Source: CADEDH01 sp041394285 (GTDB taxonomy: Bacteria > Actinomycetota > Acidimicrobiia > Acidimicrobiales > SZUA-35). Taken from it: a DNA stretch of 64,000 bases. The notes beneath the pieces were generated by a model. It did not search any database and had not been told where the DNA came from. It worked only from the letters and a program-made list of their open reading frames with translations. The stretch is from contig JAWKIL010000020.1 of NCBI GenBank assembly GCA_041394285.1, positions 1 to 64,000 on the forward strand, read 5' to 3'. Shown here in pieces: positions 1 through 8,569 of the stretch; the stretch's first letter is position 1, and every line of letters starts with the position of its first letter. Position numbers and translations under genes: made by a program.

Positions 1-55
1 TCACACTGGCGCGGCAATATGGTCCGATGAGACCACTGACGGCTGGAGCGCCCGA

Positions 56-1054
56 GTGACCAGGAACCTCACCGTGGGAGCGGCCCAGCTCGGCCCGATC
101 GCCCGCAACGACAGCCGGGACACGGTCGTGGCCCGCCTCCTGGCCCTCCTGGAACAGGCGGCGGCGGCCGGCGTGGAGCTGGTGGTGTACCCCGAGCTCG
201 CTCTCACCACGTTCTTCCCCCGCTGGTACCTGGAGGACCCGGACGAGATCGACTCGTACTACGAGACCGCGATGCCGGGCCCGGCCACCCAACCTCTGTT
301 CGATCGGGCCCGGGACCTGGGCATCGGCTTCTGCCTGGGCTACGCCGAGCTGGCCACCGACGCCGACGGCACGGTGCACCGGTACAACTCCCAGATCCTG
401 GTGGAGCGGAACGGCCGCCACGTGGCCACGTTCCGCAAGATCCACATCCCGGGCCACGACGCCAACGAGGCGTGGCGGCCCTTCCAGCACCTGGAGCGGC
501 GCTACTTCGAGCCCGGCCCCGACGGGTTCGGGGTGTGGCGGGCATTCGGGGGCCTGATGGGGATGATGATCTGCAACGACCGGCGGTGGCCCGAGACCTA
601 CCGGGTGATGGGCCTGCAGGGTGTGGAGATGATCCTGTGCGGCTACAACACGCCGCTGCACTACGCCCCCGACCCCTCCCAGGACCGGCTCCAGGGGTTC
701 CACAACCAGCTGGTGATGCAGGCCGGGGCCTACCAGAACGGCACCTGGGTGGTCGGCGTGGCCAAGGGCGGGGTAGAGGAGGGAGTCGACTCGCTGTGCG
801 AGTCGGCCATCATCGCCCCCTCGGGTGAGATCGTGGCCCGGGCCGCCACCACTGGCGACGAGCTGGTGGTGGCCACCTGCGATCTGGACTGGTGCAACAA
901 CTACAAGGGAACCCTGTTCGACTTCGACTACTACCGCATGCCCCAGTACTACGGCCGGATCACGGCCCAGAAGGGTGCCGTGCTCCCGCCGGCTACGGCC
1001 CCTGTCGGCAGCGGCGAGACCGGCGGCGAGCTGGAGGAGGTAAGCCCCACATGA
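56..1054 (+). CDS. N-carbamoyl-D-amino acid hydrolase-like (nitrilase superfamily)
   Basis: A 332-residue cytoplasmic carbon-nitrogen hydrolase. The nitrilase triad is visible as Glu47 (VVYPELAL), Lys128 (FRKIHIPG) and Cys173 (MMICNDRRWPE). Spacing and context match Agrobacterium-type N-carbamoyl-D-amino acid hydrolases (Glu47/Lys127/Cys172), which release ammonia and CO2 from N-carbamoyl amino acids. The length is normal for that family. The GTG start is inferred because the conserved N-terminal strand follows directly. The stop overlaps the next gene's ATG by four bases, so it is probably the first gene of a three-gene operon with the Mo hydroxylase and SsnA-like gene. A role in hydantoin, purine or pyrimidine breakdown is inferred; beta-ureidopropionase-like activity is the main alternative. 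Confidence 0.85.
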   Translation: MTRNLTVGAAQLGPIARNDSRDTVVARLLALLEQAAAAGVELVVYPELALTTFFPRWYLEDPDEIDSYYETAMPGPATQPLFDRARDLGIGFCLGYAELATDADGTVHRYNSQILVERNGRHVATFRKIHIPGHDANEAWRPFQHLERRYFEPGPDGFGVWRAFGGLMGMMICNDRRWPETYRVMGLQGVEMILCGYNTPLHYAPDPSQDRLQGFHNQLVMQAGAYQNGTWVVGVAKGGVEEGVDSLCESAIIAPSGEIVARAATTGDELVVATCDLDWCNNYKGTLFDFDYYRMPQYYGRITAQKGAVLPPATAPVGSGETGGELEEVSPT

Positions 1055-3672
1055 CGGAGACGGCGGCAACGGCGGCGGCACCGGTCACACCGGAGCCAGT
1101 GACGTTCGGGCTGAACGGCACACCGGTGGAGGTGCGGGGTCGGCACCCCCATCTGCTGTCGGCCCTGCGGGAGGAGCTCGGCGTCACCTCGCCCAAGGAC
1201 GGCTGCGCCCCGTCGGGTCAGTGCGGGTGTTGCACGGTGCTGGTCGACGGCAAGGCCGTGGTGTCGTGCAACCTGGCGCTGGCCAAGGTGGCGGGCAAGG
1301 AGGTCACCACCCTCGAAGGCTTCGACGCCGCCGAGGCGGCCCGCTACGCCGACACCTTCGCCGCCTGCGGGGCCCTCCAGTGCGGCTTCTGCACCCCTGG
1401 CATCGTGGTGCGCACCAAGGCTCTGGTCGACCGCAAGGGCGCCGGCCTGACCCGCGACGACGCCGCCCGCCACCTCGGCGCCCACCTGTGCCGCTGCACC
1501 GGCTACGTGAAGATCCTCGACGCGGTGGAGGCCCTGGCCCAGGGCAAGACGCTGGAACCGGCCCGGCCGGGCGGGATCGGCAGTTCGGGGGTGAAGTACG
1601 AGGCGCTGGCCCTGGCCGTCGGGGCCCGCCCCTACATCGACGATCTGACGCTCCCCGGGATGCTCCACGGGGCGCTCCGCCTCAGCGACCACGCCCGGGC
1701 CACCGTCACCTCGATAGACACCGCCCCGGCCATGGCCGTCCCCGGTGTCACCGCCGTCTACACCGGGGCCGACGTGCCCGGTGTGCTCAAGACCGGCCTC
1801 ATCCACCAGGACTGGCCGTGCTTCATCCCGGTGGGCGGTACCACCAGCCACCGGGGCGACGTGCTGGCCATCGTGGTGGCCGACACCAAGGTGGCGGCCC
1901 ACGCCGGGGCCGAGGCCATCGAGGTGGGCTACGACGTGTTGGAGCCGTTCACCGATCCGGTGGCGGCCCTGGCATCGGCCGAAGACGCGGTGTGGGGCCT
2001 GGAGGGCAACCTGCTCAGCCGCTCGGCCTACACCCGGGGGGGCGACGTCGACGCCGCCCTGGCCGCCAGCGCCCACGTGGTGCACGAGGTGTTCCAGACC
2101 CAGCGGATCGAGCAGGCCTTCCTCGAGCCGGAGTCCACCCTGGTGGAGCCGCGGGCCGACGGCACCCTGTACGTGTGGTCGGGGGGTCAGGGCGTGTGGG
2201 ACGACCGGGATCAGATCGCCCGCATCCTCGACATCGATCCGGCCCGGGTGACGGTGGAGCTCGTGTCGAACGGGGGAGCGTTCGGCGGCAAGGAGGACAT
2301 GTCGAACCAGGCCCAGACGGCCCTGGCCGCCATCCTCACCGGGCGGCCGGTGAAGTGCACCCTGACGCGCGACCAGTCGCTGCGGATCCACGCCAAGCGC
2401 CACCCGATCCGGATCGAGACCTGGGCCGGGTGCGACGCCGACGGCCGCCTCACGGCCATGAAGAGCCGCATGGTGGGAGACTCCGGGCCCTACGCCTCGG
2501 TGGGCATGAAGGTGCTGGAGCGGGCGGCCGGCCACGCCAGCGGCCCGTACCACGTGCCCGTGATCGACGTGGAGGCCCTGGCCGCCCGCACCAACAACCC
2601 GGTGTGCGGCGCCTTCCGGGGCTTCGGGGCCAACCAGGCCCAGTTCGCCATGGAGGGCGTGATCGACCGGCTGGCCCAGCGGGTGGGGATCGACGGCCTG
2701 GAGATGCGGCGCCGCAACATCGTGCATCCCGGCACCGTGTGGGGACCGGGTCAGATCATGGACGACGGCTGCCTCGGCGTGGCCCGATGCCTGGACGAGA
2801 TCGAGCCCCACTACCGGGAGGCGAAGGCCGCCGGCAAGGCGGTGGGCCTCGGCATCGGGCTCAAGAACTCGGGCCTGGGCAACGGGTTCAAGGAGATCGC
2901 CCGGGCCGTGGTGCGGTTCCGGGCCGACGGCCAGGTGGAGGTGCGCCACTGCTGGACCGAGATGGGCCAGGGGGTGCACACCGTGGCCCTCCAGGTGGCG
3001 GTGGAGGAGCTGGGCATCGAGCCGGAACGGATCGAGGTGCTGGTCGACACCACCCGTGAGCTGGGGGCGGGCCAGACCACGGGCAGTCGGGGCACGCTGA
3101 TGGGGGCCGGCTCGGTGGCCGAGGCGTGCCGGGCCGCCCTGGCCGACGGCTGCCGGCCCGAGGTCGACTACCCGGGCGAGTACCGGGTCGACTGGACGAA
3201 CAAGCTGGAGGAGGGCCTGGAGAATCCCGTCATCCACTCCACCTTCGGGTACGCCGCCCAGCTGGTGATCGCCGATGCGGCCACGGGAAAGATCGAGCGG
3301 GTGGTGGCGGCCCACGACGTGGGCCGGGCCGTGAACCCCCAGCTGTGCGAGGGGCAGGTGGAGGGGGCGGTGCACATGGGCCTGGGCTACGCCCTGAGCG
3401 AAGACTTCCCCACCGACGACCAGGGGGTGCTGCTCAACACCACCCTGCGCTCGCTCGGCATCATCCGCCCCAAGGACATGCCCGAGGTGACCACGATCCT
3501 GGTGGAGTCGCCCCAGCCCAACGCCCCCTACGGGATCAAGGGTGTGGGTGAGATCGGCCTGGTGCCCACGGCGGGAGCGGTGGCCGCCATGCTCCACGAG
3601 GTCGACGGCGTGTGGCGCAACCGGCTCCCGATGCGGTCCGGGACGGCGGGCGCCGGCGGCGCCGATGACTGA
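1051..3672 (+). CDS. Single-chain molybdenum hydroxylase (xanthine dehydrogenase family, selenium-dependent-XDH-like)
   Basis: An 873-residue protein fusing the two-[2Fe-2S] module to the Mo-pterin module, with no FAD domain. Plant-ferredoxin-type cysteines are C52, C58, C61 and C73; the second cluster uses C111, C114, C147 and C149 (CGFCTPG, CRCTGY). The Mo domain shows GGAFGGKED, AFRGFGANQAQFAME and a C-terminal GVGEIG whose Glu834 matches the catalytic glutamate. The CAPSGQCGCC spacing (C-x5-C) and one-chain layout recall the Se-dependent XDH family found beside ssnA. The ATG overlaps the upstream stop; an in-frame upstream extension only reads through the previous gene. The substrate is unknown; a purine or N-heterocycle is likely. 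No in-frame TGA suggesting selenocysteine is present. Confidence 0.85.
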   Translation: MTETAATAAAPVTPEPVTFGLNGTPVEVRGRHPHLLSALREELGVTSPKDGCAPSGQCGCCTVLVDGKAVVSCNLALAKVAGKEVTTLEGFDAAEAARYADTFAACGALQCGFCTPGIVVRTKALVDRKGAGLTRDDAARHLGAHLCRCTGYVKILDAVEALAQGKTLEPARPGGIGSSGVKYEALALAVGARPYIDDLTLPGMLHGALRLSDHARATVTSIDTAPAMAVPGVTAVYTGADVPGVLKTGLIHQDWPCFIPVGGTTSHRGDVLAIVVADTKVAAHAGAEAIEVGYDVLEPFTDPVAALASAEDAVWGLEGNLLSRSAYTRGGDVDAALAASAHVVHEVFQTQRIEQAFLEPESTLVEPRADGTLYVWSGGQGVWDDRDQIARILDIDPARVTVELVSNGGAFGGKEDMSNQAQTALAAILTGRPVKCTLTRDQSLRIHAKRHPIRIETWAGCDADGRLTAMKSRMVGDSGPYASVGMKVLERAAGHASGPYHVPVIDVEALAARTNNPVCGAFRGFGANQAQFAMEGVIDRLAQRVGIDGLEMRRRNIVHPGTVWGPGQIMDDGCLGVARCLDEIEPHYREAKAAGKAVGLGIGLKNSGLGNGFKEIARAVVRFRADGQVEVRHCWTEMGQGVHTVALQVAVEELGIEPERIEVLVDTTRELGAGQTTGSRGTLMGAGSVAEACRAALADGCRPEVDYPGEYRVDWTNKLEEGLENPVIHSTFGYAAQLVIADAATGKIERVVAAHDVGRAVNPQLCEGQVEGAVHMGLGYALSEDFPTDDQGVLLNTTLRSLGIIRPKDMPEVTTILVESPQPNAPYGIKGVGEIGLVPTAGAVAAMLHEVDGVWRNRLPMRSGTAGAGGADD

Positions 3673-4714
3673 CGGCGGGGATGGACCGGGGGGGCGGGCC
3701 CACACCTCCGGCCTGGTCTGCGCCCATCACCACCTGTACTCGGCCCTGGCCCGGGGCATGCCGGCCCCGCCCCGCCAGCCCCACAGCTTCACCGAGATCC
3801 TGGAGCAGGTGTGGTGGCGCCTCGACACCGCGCTGGACCTGGAGATGCTGGCGGCGTCGGCCCGCCTGGGGGCGATGGAGGCCCTGCTCGCCGGGTGCAC
3901 GGCCATCATCGACCACCACGAGTCGCCCCACGCCATTGAGGGCAGCCTCGGTGTGATCGCCGACGCCTGCGCCGAGGTGGGGGTGCGGGTGAGCTGCGCC
4001 TACGGGGTGACCGACCGCCACGGCCCGGACGGAGCGGCGGCCGGGCTGGCCGAGAACGAGCGGTACCTGCGGGGGGGCGGTCGGGGCCTGGTGGGCATCC
4101 ACGCCGCCTTCACCTGCGAGCCGGGCACCCTCGACGCCGCCGTCGGCCTGGCCGCCGACCTGGGCGTGGGGGTCCACGTGCACGTGGCCGAGGGCCCGGT
4201 GGACGCCGGGGCCGGCCTGGCCCTGGCCCAGCGGGCCGGACCCGATTGGCTGCTGGTGCACGGGGTCCACCTGCCCGACGGTTTCGAGACGGCGGCCACG
4301 ATCGTGCACAACCCCCGGTCGAACATGAACAACGCCGTCGGCTACGCCCGCCCGGCCCGCTTCGCCGGCCCGGTGGCGCTCGGTACCGACGGGATCGGGG
4401 CCGACATGCTGGAGGAGTTCCGCCTCGCCTTCGCCGCCCTGCGGGCCACCGACGTGACGGCCGGACCCGACCAGGCCTGGGCCTGGCTGGCCGCCGGTTG
4501 GGACCTGTTCCCCGAAGCCGCCGGCGATCAGGTCACCTGGGCCTATCCCTGCGCCGACCCTTGGCATCTGGCCTACACCACCGGGGTCCGGGCCCTCGAC
4601 GTCACGGTGGACGGCGAGGCCGTGGTGGTGGGGGGCGTGCCCACCCGGGTCGACGAGGCCGAAGTCCGGGCCAAGGCGGCCGAGCAGGCCGCCCGCCTCC
4701 ACGCTCTGCTCTAG
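3665..4714 (+). CDS. SsnA-like amidohydrolase, short N-terminus
   Basis: A 349-residue metal-dependent amidohydrolase. The first metal motif, HHHLYSALARGM, is followed by DHHESP, GIHAAFTCEPG, HVHVAEGPVDAG, VHGVHL, VHNPRSNMNNAVGY and GTDGIGADM. This order matches SsnA, a putative aminohydrolase linked with Se-dependent Mo hydroxylases. Family members usually carry about 50-60 residues of beta-sandwich before the first histidine motif; here only about 20 residues precede it, and the C-terminal return of the sandwich is also short. The start overlaps the upstream gene by eight bases and no longer in-frame N-terminus resembles the missing strands. Activity is uncertain: it may be a minimal barrel enzyme or need a partner. 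Confidence 0.78.
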   Translation: MTDGGDGPGGRAHTSGLVCAHHHLYSALARGMPAPPRQPHSFTEILEQVWWRLDTALDLEMLAASARLGAMEALLAGCTAIIDHHESPHAIEGSLGVIADACAEVGVRVSCAYGVTDRHGPDGAAAGLAENERYLRGGGRGLVGIHAAFTCEPGTLDAAVGLAADLGVGVHVHVAEGPVDAGAGLALAQRAGPDWLLVHGVHLPDGFETAATIVHNPRSNMNNAVGYARPARFAGPVALGTDGIGADMLEEFRLAFAALRATDVTAGPDQAWAWLAAGWDLFPEAAGDQVTWAYPCADPWHLAYTTGVRALDVTVDGEAVVVGGVPTRVDEAEVRAKAAEQAARLHALL

Positions 4715-4747
4715 GGGGGCTGCGCCCCCGCTCAGCTGGCGCTGAGC
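4715..4747. terminator. Double hairpin between convergent genes
   Basis: Two adjacent perfect hairpins sit just after the stop of the SsnA-like gene: GGGGGC-TGC-GCCCCC (4715-4729) and GCTCAG-CTGGCG-CTGAGC (4730-4747). The second reaches over the stop codon of the opposite-strand flippase gene. The position suits a bidirectional terminator, although no U-tract follows. Confidence 0.5.
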
Positions 4748-5814
4748 TCCCCATCGCCGCCGGGGGCCCCAACCCCGTCGGCCCCATCGCCGCCGGGGGC
4801 CCCAACCCCGTCGGCCCCGGCCTGGGGCCGGGCCGTCCAGGCCAGCCAGCATGCGGCACCCAGGGGAATGGGCAGGGCGAAGGTGAGGAACCGGAAGAGC
4901 AGCACGGCCGCCACCACCGACGCCGCCGGGGCGTCGCCCACGGCGGCCAGCGCCCCGGTGAGCCCGACCTCCATCACCCCCAGGCCCCCGGGCGACAGGG
5001 GCAGGGCCGTCACCAGACGGCCGAAGGCGAAGGCGGCCAGCACGGCGGCCAGGCTGAGCTCGGCCGAGGTCACCCCCACCGCCCGGAGGCACACCACCAG
5101 CAGCAGGTAGAGGTTGGCGTGGCCGGCCACCGTCCACACGGTCAGGCTCCGCCACCGGTTGCGCAGGAGCCACGCCGTGTCGACCCGCAGCTCGTGGAGC
5201 CGCTCGGGCCAGCGGGCGCCCAGCCACCGCACCCGGTCCAGCGCCCGGCCCAGCCGGTCGGCCGCCGCCGGGCCGGCCAGCAACACCACGCCCAGCACCA
5301 CCAGCACGGCGAACAGGGCTGTCCCCACCAGGGCGGCCTGTAGCAGGCCGGCATCCACCGGCCGCTCAGCCGACAGCCAGGCCACCGCCACCAGGGGTGT
5401 GCTGAGCTTGACGATCATGTCCCACACCCCCGTGACCACCACGCAGCGGGCCGTGTCCCGCCCGGCGATGCCGTAGCTGCGGTACATCCGCCAGGTGGTG
5501 GCGATGGCCAACGCGCTGCCGCCGGGGATCGTGTTGGTGATGGCCGAGGTCGTCCAGTCGGCGGTCACGGCGTCGCGGAATCGCAGCCCGGGCAGGGCGG
5601 CGCACTGGTTGGCCGACGGCGACAAGATGTTGGCCAGGCCCACCACCAGCAGCGCTATGGCCGCACCCGGTTTCACCTCGGCCAGCTGGCTCCAGGCTTC
5701 ACGATACGACGCAAATGCAGGCAGGGCCCAGGCGAAGGCGGCCACCGCAACGGCAACGCCCACAGTGGCCCTCAGGGCCCGGGCACGGCTCGTTGTGAGG
5801 CGGGGGAATGACAC
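4732..5814 (-). CDS. Flippase-like integral membrane protein (lysylphosphatidylglycerol synthase TM / UPF0104 family)
   Basis: A 360-residue hydrophobic protein with several membrane helices. The family signature appears as NTIPGGSALAIATTW near the middle and LPLSPGGLGVMEVGL toward the C-terminus, the paired P-GG-G motifs of LPG-synthase-TM/AglD-like proteins. These are membrane proteins implicated in lipid or glycolipid handling. It is divergent from the GT2-epimerase-deacetylase group, which supports a surface-glycan role. The last 25 residues are a low-complexity tail made by a 33-bp tandem duplication (GVGAPGGDGAD twice). ATG start; upstream lies a shared 267-bp intergenic region. The substrate cannot be deduced. 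Confidence 0.8.
   Translation of the reverse strand: MSFPRLTTSRARALRATVGVAVAVAAFAWALPAFASYREAWSQLAEVKPGAAIALLVVGLANILSPSANQCAALPGLRFRDAVTADWTTSAITNTIPGGSALAIATTWRMYRSYGIAGRDTARCVVVTGVWDMIVKLSTPLVAVAWLSAERPVDAGLLQAALVGTALFAVLVVLGVVLLAGPAAADRLGRALDRVRWLGARWPERLHELRVDTAWLLRNRWRSLTVWTVAGHANLYLLLVVCLRAVGVTSAELSLAAVLAAFAFGRLVTALPLSPGGLGVMEVGLTGALAAVGDAPAASVVAAVLLFRFLTFALPIPLGAACWLAWTARPQAGADGVGAPGGDGADGVGAPGGDGELSAS
4751..4816. repeat. 33-bp perfect tandem duplication in coding sequence
   Basis: Two head-to-tail identical 33-bp units (4751-4783 and 4784-4816) lie in the 3' end of the flippase-like gene. The period is exactly 11 codons, so the frame is kept and the C-terminal tail is duplicated. 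Confidence 0.9.
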
Positions 5815-6081
5815 CTGTCACCTGCGATTCTGGCGTTCGTGAGTCGTCTCACCCACCAGTGTGGGCCGGGTGAGCCTTCCTCGTAGATGGGGCGTGATCA
5901 GCGAGTATTGTTGGGGTTCGTTGTTGGTTCGTGTGCCGGTCAATTCCGTCGAGTCATGGAATGGATGCACCGGGACACGAGCGGCGGCACGAATCTGTTT
6001 GGGGCACGGTAGGGCGACTCTGCCGCGCGTATCACCTGGGGCGCATCGAGTGGGTAGGGACGACCGGAAGGCTACGGCACG
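5815..6081. promoter_or_regulatory. Divergent intergenic region, lower GC
   Basis: 267 bp without a supported gene separate the leftward flippase gene from the rightward glycosyltransferase gene, so promoters for both should lie here. GC falls noticeably around 5890-6000. A small inverted repeat, GTGAG-TCGT-CTCAC, lies at 5839-5852. I cannot assign -35/-10 boxes with confidence. Confidence 0.4.
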
Positions 6082-7395
6082 GTGAGCACGGCGCTGACCC
6101 CGCTCTGGGTGAGCGAGATCGAGCTCGCCGACCCGCCGCCCCGCATCGTGGCCGACCGTCCCCTGGCCGGGGGAGTGGAGGGTGAGCGCTACCAGCGGGC
6201 CCGCATCCTGATCCGCCTGCAGGGCGAACCGCTCGGGGTCATGAGCGTGGCGCTCACCCGGGGCGAAGCTCCGGTGGAGGCCGTGGTGGCCGAGGCCTGC
6301 GAGCAGTTCGCCCCGGCCATCCATCGGCGCCTGGGGACCGACTGGCGGCGCCGGGTCTCCGGCTCCCTGCCCCTGCTGTCGCCCGAGCTGGCTGCCGTGA
6401 TCGACGATCCGGACCGGCCCGGGGTCAGCGTCGTGGTGGGTACCCGCAACCGACCCGATCATGCCGTCAACTGCGTTGCCCGGGTGCTCAAGCAGACCTA
6501 TCCCGGCCCGGTCGAGGTGATCGTGGTCGACAACGGGGCCTCGTCCGATGCCACCGGCACGGCCATCGCCGCCGAGTTCGGCGACGACGAACGGGTCCGC
6601 TACATCCACGAGACCCGGCCCGGCCTGTCCCGGGCCCGCAACATCGGCCTGGCCGCCGCCAGCCACCCGATCACGGCCTTCCTGTCCGACGACATCGTGG
6701 TCGACAGCCTGTGGCTGGCCGCTGTGGTCCGAGCCTTCCGCCGGGCCCCCGACGTGCGCTGCGTGGTGGGTTACTGCCCCCCGATGTACCTCGACACCGA
6801 GGCCCAGCTCGTCTTCGAGAAGACCATGGCCTGGGGTTGGCGCAACGGGTTCGAGGCCCGGCTGGTGGGGCCCCACCTGGCCGGCGACCGGCTCTACCCC
6901 TACCGCATCGGCATCGGGGTGGGGGCCAACATGAGCTTCGACACGGCCTGGTTCCGCGCCGCCGGCGGCTTCGACGAGACACTGGGCCCGGGCACGATCG
7001 CCCGGGGCGGGGAAGACCTCGACGCTCCGGTGCGGGTGCTGCTCGACGGGGGCCAGTGCGTGTACGAGCCGGCCGCCATCGGCTGGCACGCCGACCGCTA
7101 CGACGACCGGGGCTTCGGCACCCACATGTACACCTACGGCGTCGGTCTCACCGCCTTCCTGGCCAGCCACCTGGCCGACCGCCGCACCCGCTGGCAGGTG
7201 CTGCGGCGGGCGCCCTTCGGTGCCCGCTACCTGCTGGCTCCCGAGGCCCTGCCCGACTCGATCGCCCGGCTCGACGACGTGCCGATGCGGTTCCGGCACG
7301 TGGCGGCGAACATGGCGGGCCGCGTCGTGGGCCCCCTCCTCTGGGTGCGCAGCCGTCGGGCCCTTGGGGCCCGACCGACGGCCGGAAGCGGCTGA
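6082..7395 (+). CDS. Family 2 glycosyltransferase
   Basis: A 437-residue predicted inverting glycosyltransferase with a GT-A fold. The nucleotide-binding start GVSVVVGTRNRPDH begins near residue 115. ARNIGLAAA follows, and the metal-binding acidic motif FLSDDIV lies around residues 200-206; GGEDLD is an acceptor-side motif near residue 310. About 110 residues before the GT-A domain match no family I recognise and may be regulatory. There is no membrane helix, so it is cytoplasmic or peripheral. The GTG start is the first in-frame choice and the protein is hydrophilic from there. It leads a rightward set with an epimerase and a PIG-L deacetylase, consistent with making a surface glycan or glycolipid. 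Confidence 0.85.
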   Translation: MSTALTPLWVSEIELADPPPRIVADRPLAGGVEGERYQRARILIRLQGEPLGVMSVALTRGEAPVEAVVAEACEQFAPAIHRRLGTDWRRRVSGSLPLLSPELAAVIDDPDRPGVSVVVGTRNRPDHAVNCVARVLKQTYPGPVEVIVVDNGASSDATGTAIAAEFGDDERVRYIHETRPGLSRARNIGLAAASHPITAFLSDDIVVDSLWLAAVVRAFRRAPDVRCVVGYCPPMYLDTEAQLVFEKTMAWGWRNGFEARLVGPHLAGDRLYPYRIGIGVGANMSFDTAWFRAAGGFDETLGPGTIARGGEDLDAPVRVLLDGGQCVYEPAAIGWHADRYDDRGFGTHMYTYGVGLTAFLASHLADRRTRWQVLRRAPFGARYLLAPEALPDSIARLDDVPMRFRHVAANMAGRVVGPLLWVRSRRALGARPTAGSG

Positions 7396-7413
7396 GGGGC
7401 CGATGAACCTCCG

Positions 7414-7434
7414 GGCGACCCGCCTGCGGTCGCC
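7414..7434. terminator. Hairpin after the glycosyltransferase gene
   Basis: A perfect 7-bp stem GGCGACC / GGTCGCC with a 7-nt loop lies 19 bases after the GT2 stop and about 90 bases before the epimerase gene. It could attenuate or end the upstream transcript. No U-tract follows. Confidence 0.35.
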
Positions 7435-7525
7435 TTGGCGCGTCATGACCCACCGCAGGCAACTCGCCCAAACAGCAAGACAGACAGAGCAGATCAGAAC
7501 GAGCATGGAAACAAGGAGCGAAGTG

Positions 7526-8569
7526 ATGGAGCTGGGTGTGGTCGAAGTCGAGACGGTCGATACCGAGGGGGCGGTGATCGTGACCGGCGGGCTCGGTTTC
7601 ATCGGGTCCTTCGTGGCCGACGCCTACCTGGCGGCCGGACGGAAGGTGGTGATCATCGATTCGATGGTCAGCTCCGTGATCTCCACCCGCCCCTACGACG
7701 ACGACCCCAACTGCACGGTCCTGCGGATGAAGGTGGAGGACTACTTCGTCCGGGGCGGCACCGTGGCCGGCGCCGACCGGGTGATCCACGCCGCCTCGCT
7801 GGTGGGCCCGGCCGGGATCCTGCGCTTCGCCGGCCGCCTCGGCCCCGAGATCGTGCGGTCGGCCGAGACGGTGATCGAGCAGTGCATCGTGCACGACGTG
7901 CCGGTGGTCGTGTTCTCCTCGGCCGAGGTCTACGGCCGTTCGGGCCAGCTGGCCGAGCCCGACACGCTGCACGTGCCGGTGGACTACTCGGTGCGGGTGG
8001 AGTACGCCATCGCCAAGGCGCTCACCGAGTCGATGGTGGCCAACAGCCGCCACCGCGGCCTCAAGGGCATCGTGATCCGGCCGTTCAACGTCACCGGTCC
8101 CCGTCAGAGCGAGATGGGCGGGTTCGTGGTCCCCACCTTCGTGCAGCAGGCCCTGGTGGGCGATGACATCACGGTCTTCGCCACCGGTGAGCAGCTGCGG
8201 GCGTTCCTGTCGGTGTCGGACCTCACCCGGTTCATCACCGACCACATGGACGACGCGCTGGCGTCGGGCCACCTCCTGTTCAACGTGGGCAACCCGGCCA
8301 ACAAGATCACGGTGAGGGGTCTGGCCGACATGGTGAAGGAGCTGACCGGCTCCCCGTCCACCGTGGTCTACGCCGACGCCAAGAAGATCCACGGCGATCT
8401 CTACGAGGAGGCCCACTCCTTCGAGAAGACCCCGGTGCTCGACAACTCCCTGTCGGTCGGCTGGGCCCCCAAGGTGGACCTCGAAGCGCTGATCCTCGAG
8501 ACCATCGAGTACTACCGGCCGTTGGTCGTCGCCGCCTCCTCCCGGGCCGGGCGGGCCGACGTTGCCTGA
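7526..8569 (+). CDS. NAD-dependent epimerase/dehydratase (extended SDR)
   Basis: A 347-residue sugar-nucleotide epimerase/dehydratase-like enzyme. The dinucleotide-binding GGLGFIGSF is near residue 20, the catalytic Tyr/Lys appear in VEYAIAKALTES, and VIRPFNVTGPRQ is the usual substrate-side motif. I chose the ATG at 7526 because AAGGAG lies seven bases upstream; an in-frame ATG at 7505 would add seven residues. The 3' end overlaps the PIG-L deacetylase gene by eight bases, indicating translational coupling. The probable role is to supply a modified sugar for the neighbouring glycosyltransferase. The exact sugar cannot be read from the sequence. Confidence 0.85.
   Translation: MELGVVEVETVDTEGAVIVTGGLGFIGSFVADAYLAAGRKVVIIDSMVSSVISTRPYDDDPNCTVLRMKVEDYFVRGGTVAGADRVIHAASLVGPAGILRFAGRLGPEIVRSAETVIEQCIVHDVPVVVFSSAEVYGRSGQLAEPDTLHVPVDYSVRVEYAIAKALTESMVANSRHRGLKGIVIRPFNVTGPRQSEMGGFVVPTFVQQALVGDDITVFATGEQLRAFLSVSDLTRFITDHMDDALASGHLLFNVGNPANKITVRGLADMVKELTGSPSTVVYADAKKIHGDLYEEAHSFEKTPVLDNSLSVGWAPKVDLEALILETIEYYRPLVVAASSRAGRADVA

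Noticed and set aside
1..55. Possible end of an upstream gene
   Set aside because: The 55 bases show no convincing coding frame on either strand and no identifiable signal.
949..3705. 918-residue open frame opposite the Mo hydroxylase
   Set aside because: Low-complexity His/Gly/Val shadow; the other strand has complete FeS and Mo motifs.
5818..7602. Long open frame on the minus strand opposite the glycosyltransferase
   Set aside because: His/Pro/Gly-rich translation typical of antisense of GC-rich genes; the plus-strand protein has clear GT2 motifs.
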